Origin: Calliphora vicina
Taxonomy: Eukaryota; Arthropoda; Insecta; Diptera; Calliphoridae
Reading direction: 5' to 3'
Length of the DNA stretch: 64,000 bases
Assembly (NCBI RefSeq): GCF_958450345.1
Contig: NC_088784.1
Span: 70,643,747-70,707,746 of the forward strand
The translations under genes were made by a program, and so were the position numbers. Each line of letters begins with the position of its first letter. The stretch's first letter is position 1. Positions 46,020-57,193 of the stretch are shown piece by piece. A model generated the notes under the pieces. The model was not told where the DNA came from and did not search any database. It was given only the letters and a program-made list of their open reading frames with translations.

Positions 46020-46687
46020 ACTAGATAGGTATCTGAGAGCCAAAAACCTAAGTCCGTTTTATTCTATGTTAAAGGTATTTTCAAGATCTATTATAATAAT
46101 CATGAGATACATAGCTCTATAAGTAATGAAACACATTCTAAACTGATTGAATTTCTACCAAAATTAAAATGTTTTTAAATCTGACAAAATATTGACGTAT
46201 TTCCAAAAAAAAAATAAATTGTTTGATATCGCGTTTCCTCGCAGGAAAGAGTCGGTGGTCCAGTCGATCTGCTAATCCTTAAAGAACTATCTTCGGTGTA
46301 GCTACCATATAATACGTCCGCAGATTGGCGTGTCTACTTTTTGTAAAGTGGTGTCATAACAAATAAATTCATGTTTCAATCCATATGATTCCTTGGAATT
46401 CGTGTGTCATCCAATCATTCCACTAAAATAAATAGGATTTCTCCTTATCAATGTATATCTAAACATTAGAACTGCTGCGGCATGGTTTAACACTATCCAA
46501 TTTAACTCGAATTTTTAGAGTGTCAAAATAATCCAACACGCTCTCCTCGAAATTTCTAAACAAACAAAAAAAAATCATCATACAAAAAAAAGAACCACCC
46601 TACATATGTATTTATTTATGTTGTATGTATTTAAATTAACGTTGTACATAACTGTTATTCTGAAATCTAATAAAACCCAAAATGTAG
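46020..46687. other. intron sequence before a brp exon
   Basis: No gene accepted. The stretch 46250-46560 is less A/T-rich and may be an old repeat. The acceptor of the next exon is CCCAAAATGTAG. Confidence 0.5.
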
Positions 46688-46876
46688 ATACAACTAACAC
46701 GTGTCCAGAAGGAACGTGATCAATTCTCCGACGAATTAGAAACTATTAAAGAGCGATCAGAATCATCACAAACACTGCTTCAGAAAGCAGCACGCGACAG
46801 AGAAGCCATGCAAACTGATTTGGAGGTACTCAAAGAACGTTATGAGAAATCACATATCATACAGCAAAAACTTCAG
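46688..46876 (+). CDS. brp: bruchpilot exon (63 codons)
   Basis: Begins IQLTRVQKERDQFSDELETI and ends KSHIIQQKLQ; contains LLQKAARDREAMQTDLEVLK. Matches the Drosophila segment VQLGRIQKERDQFSDELETL. Acceptor AATGTAG has a poor pyrimidine tract; donor CAG|GTAATT. Phase 0 both ends. Confidence 0.95.
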
Positions 46877-47106
46877 GTAATTTTGATCACACACTTGTAG
46901 AAACCAAAAGAAATCAAAACCTTTCAATAACAAGTTTGAAAACTGAGAACATGAAGTAAGAAATGCATGATTACTTCAAACAATTGGCTGTTTGTTAGTC
47001 GTAGCTTAAACAAAATTATCACTTTTTTTATTCTTAGAATCTGCACCTTAACTATTGCTAAAAGCTAACTTGAATTTGTGAAATTTCTCTCCCTCTTACG
47101 TAATAG

Positions 47107-48822
47107 ATGGAACGTGATGATGCTGTTACGGAAGTGGAGATTCTTAAGGAGAAATTGGACAAAGCTTTGTATGCCAGCCAGAAACTTATTGACGAGAAGG
47201 ACACTTCAAACAAAGAATTTGAGAAAATGCTGGAGAAATACGATCGTGCACAGAATGAAATTTATCGCCTACAGTCACGCTGTGATACAGCCGAAGCAGA
47301 TCGAGCTCGTTTGGAGGTCGAAGCAGAACGCTCTTCACTGGCAGCCTCAAAAGCACGAGAAGATCTACGCAAGCTTCAGGAAGAAAGCACTCGTTTGCAA
47401 GAAGCCTGTGATAGAGCTGCACTGCAACTTAGTCGTGCCAAGGAATGCGAAGATAATGCTCGTGCCGAGCTCGAACATCATAGAGAACGTTACGATAAAA
47501 TACAAACAGATCTGCGTCGTACACAGGGCGAGAAGGAGCACCTGCAATCAGAACTCGAACGCGTCAGCTATGAGTTGGAGCGAGCTCATGCTGCCCAAAG
47601 CAAGGCCAGTGCCAGCGTTGAAGCTGCCAAAGATGAATGTGCTCACTATGCCATTGAGCTCGAAAAGATGCGAGATCGCTATGAAAAGAGCCAGACAGAA
47701 CTTCGGAAACTGCAAGATACCGATACATTTGGCCGGGAAACTCGTCGCCTTAAGGAAGAAAACGAGCGTCTGCGAGAGAAGCTGGATAAAACCCTTATGG
47801 AACTCGAGACAATACGAGGCAAATCCCAATACGAATCAGAAACATTTGAAAAGTACAAGGACAAGTATGAGAAAATCGAAAATGAAATTGGCACCATGGA
47901 ATCCAAACTCCACGAAACATCTTTGCAACTCGAACTGTCCAAGGGAGAGGTGGCCAAATTGCTGGCCAATCAAGAGAAACAACGTAGCGAACTGGAAAGA
48001 GCACATATTGAACGAGAAAAGGCCCGAGACAAACACGAGAAGTTACTAAAAGAAGTAGAACGCTTAAGATTACAACAAGCCTCCGCCATTAGTCCCGCTG
48101 ACTCAGTACGTACAGCTTCGTTATCAGCTGGAGATCGCCAAGAAATTGACCGATTAAGAGATCGCTTGGAAAAAGCGTTGCAATCTCGCGATGCCACCGA
48201 ACTGGAAGCAGGGCGCTTGGCTAAGGAACTCGAGAAAGCTCAAATGCATTTGGCCAAACAACAGGAAACCAACGAATCTACTCGTATTGAATTTGAACGC
48301 ATGTCTGCCGAACTGGGTCGACTTCATGACCGCCTCGAAAAGGCCGAAGCAGAGAAGGAATCTCTGAGACAATCTGCCAGAAATGGAGCAGCAGACAAAC
48401 CTCATCCACAACTCGAAAAACACATACAACAGCTGGAAAGTGACTGCAAACAGCTGTCAATCGAAAGGGAACAATTAGTGCATCAATTGGAAAAGAGCCA
48501 GGAAATCCTAATGAACTTCCAAAAAGAACTACAAAATGCCGAAACAGAACTCCAAAATGCCCGAGATGAAAACCGCAAACTGCGCAATGGCCAACCCGTG
48601 GCACCAGCCGCACCGGCCGAAATTCAAGCAATGCAAAAGGAAATTCAAACGTTGCAACAGAAACTTCAAGAGTCCGAAAAGGCGGTACAGGCAGCTGGTG
48701 CCTCCGCCCAAGGAGGAGCCTCACGAGAAGAATTGGAGCAGTGGCGCAAAGTCATCGAGGCGGAAAAGAACAAGGCCGATATGGCAGATAAGGCGGCTCA
48801 AGAGATGCATAAACGTCTACAG
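47107..48822 (+). CDS. brp: bruchpilot large coiled-coil exon (572 codons)
   Basis: The largest exon in the window, starting MERDDAVTEVEILKEKLDKA (the ATG is internal, not a translation start) and ending EMHKRLQ. It is coiled coil almost throughout, with breaks at SAISPADSVRTASLSAGD (about residues 330-350), a short RNGAADKPHPQLE linker (about 425-440) and PVAPAAPAEIQAMQKE (about 495-515). This is the part of Brp that in Drosophila forms the elongated rod of the T-bar reaching from the active-zone membrane into the cytoplasm. Acceptor ACGTAATAG, donor CAG|GTAAAT, phase 0. Other long frames over these bases on both strands are shadows of its high A/G coding bias. Confidence 0.98.
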
Positions 48823-48886
48823 GTAAATTTGTCACTTTTAGTATTTTAAAATTAATTTCTAACTTAACAAAACTCTTCTCTTTCAG

Positions 48887-49126
48887 ATGATGGATCAGCA
48901 TATTAAGGAACAACATGCTCAAATGCAGAAAATGCAACAACAGTTGCAACAGCAAGCACAACAACAACAACAGCAACAACAACAAGCACCTGCGAACACA
49001 CAAGAAATGCAACAACTCAACCAAGAACTGGAGAAAGTCAAAGCTGAACTTCAAGCTGCCACAACACAAAGAGATCAATTCCAACAGCAATTGGAAATTT
49101 TGGTCGAAGAACTACAAAAGAGCCAG
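48887..49126 (+). CDS. brp: bruchpilot glutamine-rich exon (80 codons)
   Basis: Begins MMDQHIKEQHAQMQKMQQQL, continues as a Gln run with one Ala interruption, then resumes coiled coil (NQELEKVKAELQAATTQRDQ) and ends LVEELQKSQ. The CAA/CAG-rich stretch at 48930-48990 is prone to length change. Acceptor TCTCTTTCAG, donor CAG|GTAAGT, phase 0; the preceding intron is only 64 bp. Confidence 0.96.
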
Positions 49127-49194
49127 GTAAGTACCAAAACATACAACAATTTCAACAATTCTCGCTTCATCAATTGTTTAATTTTTAATTGTAG

Positions 49195-49616
49195 GTTGCC
49201 AACCAGGAACAAGCGAAACAACTACAAGCTGCCCAACAACAAATACAACAACTACAGCAACAAATACAACAGATCAGCCAAGCGGGAGGAGCAAATGCTG
49301 CCGCCAGCGAAGCACAAAAACAACAACTGGAACAACAACAAAAGCAATTGGAGGAGATACGCAATCAAATTGATAATCAAGCCAAGGCGGTCGAGAGTGA
49401 GCGCAAAATTATCGAAGAACAACGCAAACAAATCGAAGCCAAACGCAAAGATATTGAGGAGAAAGAAAAGAAAATGGTCGAATTCGATGTCCAACTGCGC
49501 AAACGAAAAGATCAAGTGGATCAATTAGAAAAGTCTCTGCAAGCTCAAGGAGGCGGTGCAGCAGCTGCCGGAGAACTAAACAAAAAACTCATGGAAACAC
49601 AAAGACAATTGGAAGC
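49195..49616 (+). CDS. brp: bruchpilot C-terminal coiled-coil exon (140 codons plus 2 nt)
   Basis: Starts VANQEQAKQLQAAQQQIQQL, has a short AGGANAAASEAQKQ break, then QLEEIRNQIDNQAKAV, ERKIIEEQRKQIEAKRKDIE and a GGGAAAAGELNKKLMETQ segment. It ends GAA GC|GTAAGT, so Ala is completed by the first base of the next exon (the first non-zero phase in the gene here). Acceptor AATTGTAG. Residues match the Drosophila C-terminal region closely. Confidence 0.96.
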
Positions 49617-49687
49617 GTAAGTTCAACATAATTTACACACCAACAAGCTCATGAATGTATAAATATTTTTGTTTTACCTTTTCACAG

Positions 49688-49822
49688 TTGCATCAAAGAA
49701 CTACAAAATACCAAAGAAGAACACAAGAAGGCAACAGCGGAAACCGAACGATTACTCAAATTGGTACAGATGTCTCAAGAAGAACAAAATGCCAAGGAAA
49801 AGACAATTATGGACTTGCAACA
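49688..49822 (+). CDS. brp: bruchpilot exon near the C terminus (135 nt)
   Basis: After completing Ala it reads CIKELQNTKEEHKKATAETE and RLLKLVQMSQEEQNAKEKTI, then MDLQ and two bases of the next Gln. Acceptor TTTTCACAG, donor CA|GTATGT. The split Gln is completed by the first A of the next exon. Confidence 0.96.
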
Positions 49823-49949
49823 GTATGTTTTTTGCCAAAAATACATGTGTTAATTTATTTATTTATGTATTTATTTATTGGCTCTTTCATTTCGTTATGA
49901 GTTTATTTATGAATTTATTAATGCTTTTCTCTTGTCTGTTCAATTGCAG

Positions 49950-50013
49950 AGCCTTAAAGATTGCCCAAGCAAAAGTCAAACAAGCACAAACACAGCAGCA
50001 ACAACAACAAGAT
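49950..50013 (+). CDS. brp: bruchpilot penultimate exon (64 nt)
   Basis: Completes the split Gln, then ALKIAQAKVKQAQTQQQQQQ and D. Acceptor TTCAATTGCAG, donor GAT|GTAAGT. The Gln run directly precedes the C-terminal tip. If the following intron were retained, the protein would end VSYYFVTF at 50040 in place of the normal tip. Confidence 0.95.
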
Positions 50014-50184
50014 GTAAGTTATTACTTTGTGACATTTTAATTGCACCTTCCCAAATGCCAAACAAAAAATGTAGTTTTTTTTAATTCTTTCTTTATGGTT
50101 AAATTTTGAGGATTTTTACAGCTATTGCTTTAAGTCAAAGTAAATTCAATGAACTTTTTATTTACTTCCAAACACCAATATTTT

Positions 50185-50268
50185 TATACACTTCACCATG
50201 AATGTCAAGGGTATATAGGTGTAAGTTTGTCATTCCGTTTGTAATTTCCACATTTTTCATTTGCGACC
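50185..50268 (+). mobile_element. DINE-1-like family A head, split by a mariner
   Basis: TATACACTTCACCATGAATG TCAAGGGTATATAGG, then GTTTGTCATTCCGTTTGTAA and TTTTCATTTGCGACC, the head of family A. It stops abruptly where the mariner end begins, so the mariner inserted into this DINE. Confidence 0.75.
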
Positions 50269-50735
50269 GTGACTTTTTTAATGAAACTCAGGTTTTTGGA
50301 TAAAAGATCATTTTATTTTACAACATAGTCTCCTTTGAGCTCTATACACTTTGTCTAACGTTTCTCCAATTTTCCCCTTCCAAAAAATAAGATTAGACGT
50401 GGTTATCAAAATAGGTATTTTTTGTGAGATGATTTAATCTCTTTCTGCCGAGCCATTTCTTCAGGTTTGGGCTAAGGGCTAATCCGGAGAATAGATCGTG
50501 AGGAAGCAATTCGTGGCCTAATTCATGGATTTTTTCAATGGAAACTGCTCATGTGTGCACCCTTGCATTTGTGGTAGATTATGTGCCAACGCGGCAAAGC
50601 TTTCTCATACACAAGTGATCATTCAAAACTGAATCCACTGAGCCATGTGTGATGCCTATCGTTTCCACAATCTCTAGCAATTTCAATCTCCGATCGGCAA
50701 ATATCATATCGTGAATTTTTTTCTATTGGTTTAGG
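50269..50735 (-). pseudogene. internally deleted mariner, copy 2 (catalytic core missing)
   Basis: Minus-strand sequence is clearly similar to the copy at 33598: DQRLKVREI-like HTH sequence, the ATGATCACTTG(G/T)GTATGAGAAAG stretch, then directly the GTGCACACATG…AAAATCCATGAATTAGG stretch of the C-terminal part. It keeps more of the 3' end (AAACCTGAAGAAATGGCTCG and on to AAAGGAGACTATGTTGTAAA). Frames are broken. The deletion junction falls at the same place as in copy 1. Confidence 0.8.
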
Positions 50736-51117
50736 TGTAAAGACATTCACCCCTATCGTGAAAAACATGTGAAATTTATGTTCCCATGGAATATCCATTT
50801 CCCTCGAAGGGAAAATTGCTATCGTAATATTCCCCTAAACTTTTCATTCACAATAGTTGATTTTGTTCGCAACAGCTGTTTATTGTTTACAAAATTCCAT
50901 CTAAAAATTTCACAACATGGGGAATTTTTTCACGTGAACAAAGTTGATGAACGAGAAATGGGAAAAGGGAACATATTTCATGTGAAATGTTGATTCGCGA
51001 TATGGGTGATTATTGGGAAAAAGAAATTATTGGGAAAAGGGGATTTAGTTCTGCAATGACTTCTGTTAAACAGTCTAAAGTAATGGGAAAAAATTATTTT
51101 TTTTTCCAAATTGTTTT
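50736..51117. other. intron sequence, nothing recognised
   Basis: Contains a loosely inverted motif pair (ATCGTGAAAAACATGTGAAA near 50755 and CATATTTCATGTGAAATG near 50970; GGGAATTTTTTCACGTG near 50920), possibly a small foldback repeat. Confidence 0.4.
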
Positions 51118-51690
51118 TTAAACAAGTTTTTTCCAATTTTTTTTTTTAATTTTTAAAATATTATTTTTTTGGAAAAAGAATTTAAGACAAAAAAAAATTT
51201 GTTGATGAAAAAATAAAATTCGTTTTAAAAAATATTTTTCCCGATTTTGACCCATTGTAGGTCCAACTTACTACAGCCTTATATACATCGTTGCAGTGGA
51301 CTTTGAAATATCTATCATTAGATGTCCATATTATCTATATTAATAACTAAGTAATCTAGATATATATCAAAAATAGGGCAAAAATCGAAATTTCCCCGGT
51401 TTTCCTTATATCTCAGCCATTTATGGGCCGATTTTGTCGATAAATAGCAACCGAGCCGGAAGAATTCCCGATATATTGATTTATGAATAATGTACGTAAG
51501 TTATTTGGGGGCTACGGAAAGTTGATTTTAACATACATATGGACAGATGAACATTATATCGATTTCGCTATCTATAACGATCCAGAATATATATACTTTG
51601 TGGGGTCACAAATGAAAAATGTAGAAATTACAAACGGAATGACAAACTTATATGTACCCTCGTCACTCATGGCGAATGCTATAAAAATGT
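51118..51690 (-). mobile_element. DINE-1-like element, family A, copy on minus strand
   Basis: Reverse complement starts TAGCATTCGCCATGAGTGAC GAGGGTACATATAAG and carries the usual core (TCTGGATCGTTATAGATAGC, GTTGAAATCAACTTTCCG-like, CAACGATGTATATAAG, GTTGGACCTACAATGGGTC) followed by A/T runs. A 112-codon plus-strand frame here is a by-product of the repeat. Confidence 0.82.
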
Positions 51691-51739
51691 ATTATTGTCC
51701 TAAGCATTTTGGTAATGAAAATCAGCAAAATCGGTACAT

Positions 51740-52620
51740 TAGAACCAAAAAAGATTATGAAGATGTACTCAGAAAGATAAAGATGTACCCACATAAAGAC
51801 CAAATCCGAAAATCGCTTTAATACTCATAAATCTCTCTTACAAATCGATTTAAAATTTTACACAGATCAGTTATACATAATCAAAATTCATACCACTGGA
51901 TTTTGTCCCATAGCCCCCATATGAGATCTATTTCCGAAAATCGCTTAAATGCTCATAAATCTCTAACAAATATTGTTAACATGATGACATTCAATATAAT
52001 TAATCCTCATAAATCTAAAAAATTAATGTACTGAATTTTATGAAGATCTTATGGTCATCGTTTTCATATACATAAGTTAACCTACATAAATATCGATATC
52101 GAACCAACATTTTACAATGATCATTAACGTGTATCCAGAAATCATACTATTTATTGGATTTTGTAAATATCGGTTCATAATTGGATATAGGTCCTATATA
52201 AGGACCATTTCAGAAAATTGTGTAAATCGAAGTCTTCGGATGAAATCTTTGATATATATCCCACTTGCATCTCAGATTTCTTTTGAGCAAAAAATAAATA
52301 AAGAAGGGTCCATTTTGAAAAAACTTGCATCCCACTATGCGACCAAAAATATCTTCAAGGAAAATACCTAAGCTTTCTTTTGAGAAAAAAGTACCCATTT
52401 TGCAAAAAAAGTAAAAAAAAAATTTTTGATTTTGAAAAAAAAAATCAAAATCGAAATATTGAAAAAATAGCTAAATATCTAAACTATTTGGGACACATTT
52501 TGCTATGAACAATAGGTAATAGTTACATGGATGAGAAAAACACCTGCTTGCCCAAAATGTTAAATTTTCACCTCCTCTAACTCTTATTGATAAAATTGTG
52601 TCTGAATTACTGACCTATAT
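51740..52620 (+). mobile_element. diverged DINE-like repeat (family B-related)
   Basis: Repeats phrases of family B: CATAGCCCCCATATGAGATC, TTCCGAAAATCGCTTAAATG and CTCATAAATCTC, in two to three partial copies. No clear ends. Confidence 0.5.
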
Positions 52621-52827
52621 CTGGATTATTAAGTCATTAATTGTGTATATTTGAATAAATTATGTATTGATTTAACAATTGTTTTTGTTAAAAATCTACA
52701 ATATTTTTTCGCTAATATAACCAAGAGATTTGGTACAGTTTTTGTTAGGCTATCTATTTATATCTTTAATTATGAATTCAAAATTAACTAATTGCATTAA
52801 CATTTTAATTTTCACTTTCATTTACAG

Positions 52828-52863
52828 GCTGGACCAGCTGGATTCTTAAAGAGCTTTTTCTAA
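52828..52863 (+). CDS. brp: bruchpilot terminal coding exon (AGPAGFLKSFF, stop)
   Basis: Acceptor TTTCATTTACAG, then AGPAGFLKSFF and TAA. This is the Brp C-terminal tip. In Drosophila, loss of the last 17 residues (the brp-nude allele) impairs tethering of synaptic vesicles to the T-bar, so these 11 residues, with the Gln run before them, are the functional tip. The exon is only 36 nt of coding sequence and lies 2.8 kb beyond the previous exon, after an intron filled with DINE and mariner DNA. Confidence 0.96.
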   Translation, partial: AGPAGFLKSFF

Positions 52864-54288
52864 ACATAACAAAAATTAACAATTATTACTCTATCTCTCT
52901 CTATCTCTCTCTCTACACTAACTACACTACAGTTTACAGTTTCTACTAAATATATATATATTTGTACATTTGTTGTTGTTCTTGCTTATACTTTTTTTCG
53001 AACCATCAATTATCAAAAAACAGAAAAACAAAAACAAACAAAAATGTCAGTATTTACATACTCTATAACTCTATAAACTCTACTCTTCAAAGCAAAATAC
53101 AAAACCAAAAAAAGCGGAAAAACAAAAAGAAAAAAACCAAACAAAAAAACTCAAATTCAAAATATTTTTTCTACTATTTATACATAATTAAGAAACCTCT
53201 CTAATACTGCTAATAATTGCTTTACATTTAAATTAAATTAAATAAATTTATGGTACAATTTAAGTTCAATCAAATATACATAATTCGATTAATTTCTACT
53301 TTGTCATTTGTCATTTATAATTTCTCAATTATTCAATTATATGTTTAATTTTTGTAATTTTTCTTTTTTTTAACTTAGTAAAATTCTGTGTAATTGTGCC
53401 CACTGAAGAAAATTGGTCATGATATAAAATAAATAATTAATAAAATAAAATAATAAACATTTAAAAAAAAACATAATGTGATGTCATACATAAATAATTC
53501 ATAATTTAACTAGAAATAAATTATTTGTCAAATAATTAAATAAACCAGCATATACAAAATTAAAAAAAAACAAACAAACACATAAAAATACTAAGTAAAT
53601 TTAGTATAAAATATAAAAAAATTTCAAAAAAAATATAATAATACAGCATACCATACATATTCACTTTAAAAAAGGCAAACCAATAATGTTAGTAGTTAAA
53701 TATTTATTATTATATTATAATAACAATAATTACATTATAGACCCCCCAAAAAACCCTGTTATAGTTAGAGTAAATTTAATTAAGAAAAAAATAAAATAAA
53801 AAGTTGAAAAATAATATAAAAAAATATATATAAATTGATAATTTAGTGTAAATATTAGACAACAAAAAAAACATAATTTTTATTTTGTTTATTAAACGAA
53901 AGTTATGAGAAAGAAAATGAAACAAACACAAAGTAATGGAAAGAAAATAAAAGTAGAATTATTAAAATACTCACTCACATACTTACATACATAAATATTT
54001 AAATAAAGTTTTCAATTTAATCAGCAATACACACAAACTTACACTATTACAATCAATCAATCGATCGATCGATCGCTCGATCAATTCTGTATGTTTCCGT
54101 ATCCCAGCCATATACATTCGTATGTATTTGTATTTAATTGTGTAACTTTAAAATAACTTCAACGGAAATACTGAGTTAAACTATTTAAAGACTGATTTTT
54201 GTTAAAAATAATATTCTCAAATATTAAATACAAACAATTACTTACATATATACATATTCATTAATGTAAAACTGTCTCATCTACAATA
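52864..54288 (+). other. brp: bruchpilot 3' UTR and A+T-rich downstream sequence
   Basis: Begins with a TCTCTC run and then very A/T-rich DNA. Candidate AATAAA signals are at about 53240 and several times at 53427-53460 and beyond, so the end of the transcript cannot be fixed. An (ATCG)n run is at 54056-54084. Insect brp transcripts are neural and could have a long 3' UTR; that is inference. Confidence 0.6.
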
Positions 54289-54884
54289 ACACTGTCCAAC
54301 AAATTGAGACTTTTTGATTGGAACAGAATAGCGACCCTATAATTCTGAAAGATCATGTTGAGTATATCATTTTTGTAGAATAAAGTGGGTCAAAGTTTTC
54401 ATTTTTTGATCAAAGGGAGCATTTACTAACTGAAAAAAATGTTGTAAGTTAATGCCTAAGAGAATTCTTTTTGTCAGAGTTATAATGTGGAATTTTATGG
54501 GGATCATTTTTGTGGAAGATCTTAATTCTCTAGCTCCTCTCTTTAGGGGTCAATTTGATCCTTTTTTCGAGAAAATCAAAAAAATTCCTTTAAAAAAGGA
54601 CATTTAAGGACTTAAATATTCTACAAAAATGTGTTCCGGAAAATTTCAGTGGGGGTCACCAAAGATACCAAAGTTGTAAATAAAGCTATTTATGCTTCAT
54701 TAGCTAAATTAAACCCCACTCTTTTTAAAAAAATCACCAAAAATCTATTTATGATCCGAATGAGCTGATATTTCAAATATAAATAGTCCTAGAGAAGATC
54801 TAGATCTGACCCCTACAGAGAGGAGCTAGAGGTTTCAAAATTATAGGATCGCTGTTCTGTTCCAAAAATGCTGTTGGACAGTGT
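54289..54884. mobile_element. MITE with about 50-bp terminal inverted repeats
   Basis: ACACTGTCCAACA…TTGGAACAGAATAGCGACCC TATAATT at the left is inverted at the right as AATTATAGGATCGCTGTTCT GTTCCAAAA…TGTTGGACAGTGT. The interior also has AGCTCCTCTCT and AGAGAGGAGCT in inverted order. 596 bp, no coding. The interior resembles 42230-42600. Confidence 0.85.
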
Positions 54885-55329
54885 AATTAACGTTCTCATT
54901 CTAATAGGAATTTTAAGAAAACAGACATTTTTCTCTATGTCTTAAATTAAATTGTCTAATTTCAAATAGTCGCAGCCATATTCATAACAAAAAATAAACT
55001 CTGAACACATTTTCCCTATGAAAATTTTCATCAGTGGAAATCATAAAAAATACATGGAATGTGAATTATGCGCATTGTGTACAAGTAAATACAGGCGATA
55101 ATCCAGGTCAACAACTTGGGAGAATTAAAATTTGTTTTACATATTTTTTTCCCCTTTTTTATACTAAAACCTTTCGGTTTTGGGGAGAAATTTCCTATTA
55201 TCTCCCCTGGATCCGCGCTTGGGTAAATATCCAATAACGTTTTTGCCCTGCTGACTATGAGTGTCGATCACTGATTTATATATAAACAAGTTAGATCAGA
55301 AATATTGATCAGAGTATATTTTTTATTCT
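54885..55329. other. intergenic sequence, nothing certain
   Basis: No gene; two antisense frames of 67 codons at 55031-55237 mirror each other and lack family features. Positions 55245-55290 resemble the repeat end near 3310-3345. Confidence 0.45.
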
Positions 55330-56770
55330 TCTTCTCTCCGCTTAACCCTCTGTGGAGCCTCTACAAAATTTCTCCAAGATATTCGATCATTTGCAACTAC
55401 TTTTATTTCATTTTAGCTTCTTCCGGAATGCTTGCCTTTAAGCAAACTTCTTATACACGTGGTCTTTGACCGACCTCTTCTTCTATTGCCTTGTGGATTC
55501 CAATCTAGGACTTGGCGGCTTTTTTCATTTGGATCCTTCATAAGAGTGTGCACAATCCATTTCCACTTTCTTCTTTTAATAATAATTTGGATAGCCTAAA
55601 TGTTGCTTTATAGTTCGTCGTTGGTTATGACGTTTGTCCACCAAACGTAGTTTACAGTTCAGTGCTATTGTTGTCAGCCACGTTTCGCAGCTATAATGCA
55701 AAACTGATAGAACGTAGGTCTTGAATATGTTTATTTCCAAATATTTGGAAGTTGGATGAACGCTCTGATTCCTTTACCAATCCTATTTTCGATATCGGAT
55801 TCTGAGCTATCTACTGATGAAACCATGCTTCACAGGTAGCAGAATTTGTCAACAAACTCAACCTGTTCCTGACTGACGGCAAAATGGTTGTTGTTTGCGG
55901 TTCTTATTTTCATGTCTTTGTGTTGCCTGTGTTAAGATTCGATTGCATATCCGAATGTTTAGTAGACGGAAAACAGATGTCGTCAGCATAGTCTAAATCC
56001 TCGAGATGACTGGTTAAGTTCCATTGGATACCGCGTCGACTATTTGCTACCGTAATTTCAAAGACATTGTCTATCAGGAAGAGTAGGCATCCCTGTCTTA
56101 CACCCGATTTTGGAAGAAATGGTTCTGAGAGCCGGTTGCTGAGGTTAATAGCTTATGTGGAATAACCGTGTTTTTAAAACATCCCATATGTTGCAACAAA
56201 ATATGCTGTCAAATACAGTATTATGATCTACAAAAGTGAGAAACAGATTACTTTGCAATTCTTCTATTTGTTCAGCGAATTATCGCGTGTTGATGTGGTC
56301 AACACTCGACCTGTTCGACCTGGAAGCCACCTTGTTCCTCACCCAATTTCGTTTCTATTGTATCATTTATTCTATTTAGAAAGATTCTTGTAAGTATTTT
56401 GGATGGTATTGAAAGAAGTGAGATTCGACGATAATTCTTATATTGCGAAAGGTCCCTTATTTTTGGTATTATTATAAGGATTCCTTGAAGCCGGTCGTCT
56501 GGTTTTCTTCGTACCAAATTTTTTCAAAGAGTGCAAGAAATATCGTAGCCATTTTATAATTTCTGGTGGAATCCGGTCAAAACCTGGCTAATTGTTTTTT
56601 TAGTTTTCTAATATCGGTTTCTATTACATCCGGAGATGGAGGGCTGGTATTAAGCTGAACTAATGTTGAAGCGGACATGGTCATTGGATGGTGCAAAATA
56701 TGGTGAGGCTGTTGTTGAGGGTTTCCATAAAGTGCAACATCAATTATATTAATTGTTCATCTACGTTTAT
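55330..56770 (-). pseudogene. RTE-like non-LTR retrotransposon remnant, 3' part of the polyprotein
   Basis: The minus strand gives an RT segment at 56517-56299: QGILIIIPKIRDLSQYKNYR, RISLLSIPSKILTRIFLNRI, then EEQGGFQ. Further on are a YVLSVLHYSCETWLT segment (about 55730-55670) and a KKRSVKDHVY/GRSKTT segment, ending near 55380-55340 in SWRNFVEA. The order RT, LLYGxExW, RRRGRPKxTW, RWRxFVEAL is that of RTE-like LINE polyproteins. It is broken by many stops. The 5' part including endonuclease is missing. Clade assignment is from memory of these motifs. Confidence 0.82.
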
Positions 56771-57193
56771 TAGTAGAGCTCCATCCTTGGATTTGATGGG
56801 GTGAAAATACAAAACATTCATAGCCATGGATAATGTTCATCTATCCCCATCTGCGGAAATGTTATTTCAACATTCCAATTTCAAACATTTTAATCTTATT
56901 TTGCTTAACAAATTCTAAAAATTCAAAATTTATCTTAAGGATTTTATTAGAAATACATAAGAGAAGAAATGCCAAAAATAATGTTGACGAACCTGCGATT
57001 TGCATTTTAAGGAATTCAGGCTAAACCTTTCACCACAGGGGTCAAAGTTTAAATGTTTTAACGAATTATTTTGCATATATTATCAGATATAAAGATTAAT
57101 AAATATATAAGTTGAAGCAAACGTATTGTATATGATAGACCCTTAACAACGACAAGTTCCTTTCCTGTAATAAATTTCACATCAACGATTATA
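56771..57193. other. intergenic sequence, nothing recognised
   Basis: No gene or repeat boundary seen before the mariner end at 57194. Confidence 0.45.

Noticed and set aside
46245..46310. possible extra brp exon after CCTCGCAG
   Set aside because: The frame can be read for about 17 codons, but the only donor is weak and the exons on both sides already join as in Drosophila.
47107..47109. ATG at the start of the large exon as a translation start
   Set aside because: It follows an AG acceptor and is in frame with upstream brp exons (QQKLQ|MERDDAV), so it is an internal Met.
47078..48049. 323-codon plus-strand frame in another phase over the large brp exon, and several minus-strand frames there
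   Set aside because: All overlap the 572-codon brp exon whose sequence matches Bruchpilot; they come from its biased codon use.
51483..51821. 112-codon plus-strand frame
   Set aside because: It lies antisense to a DINE-1-like family A copy and has no protein similarity.
55031..55237. mutually antisense 67-codon frames
   Set aside because: No family features, no splice context, inside repeat-rich intergenic DNA.
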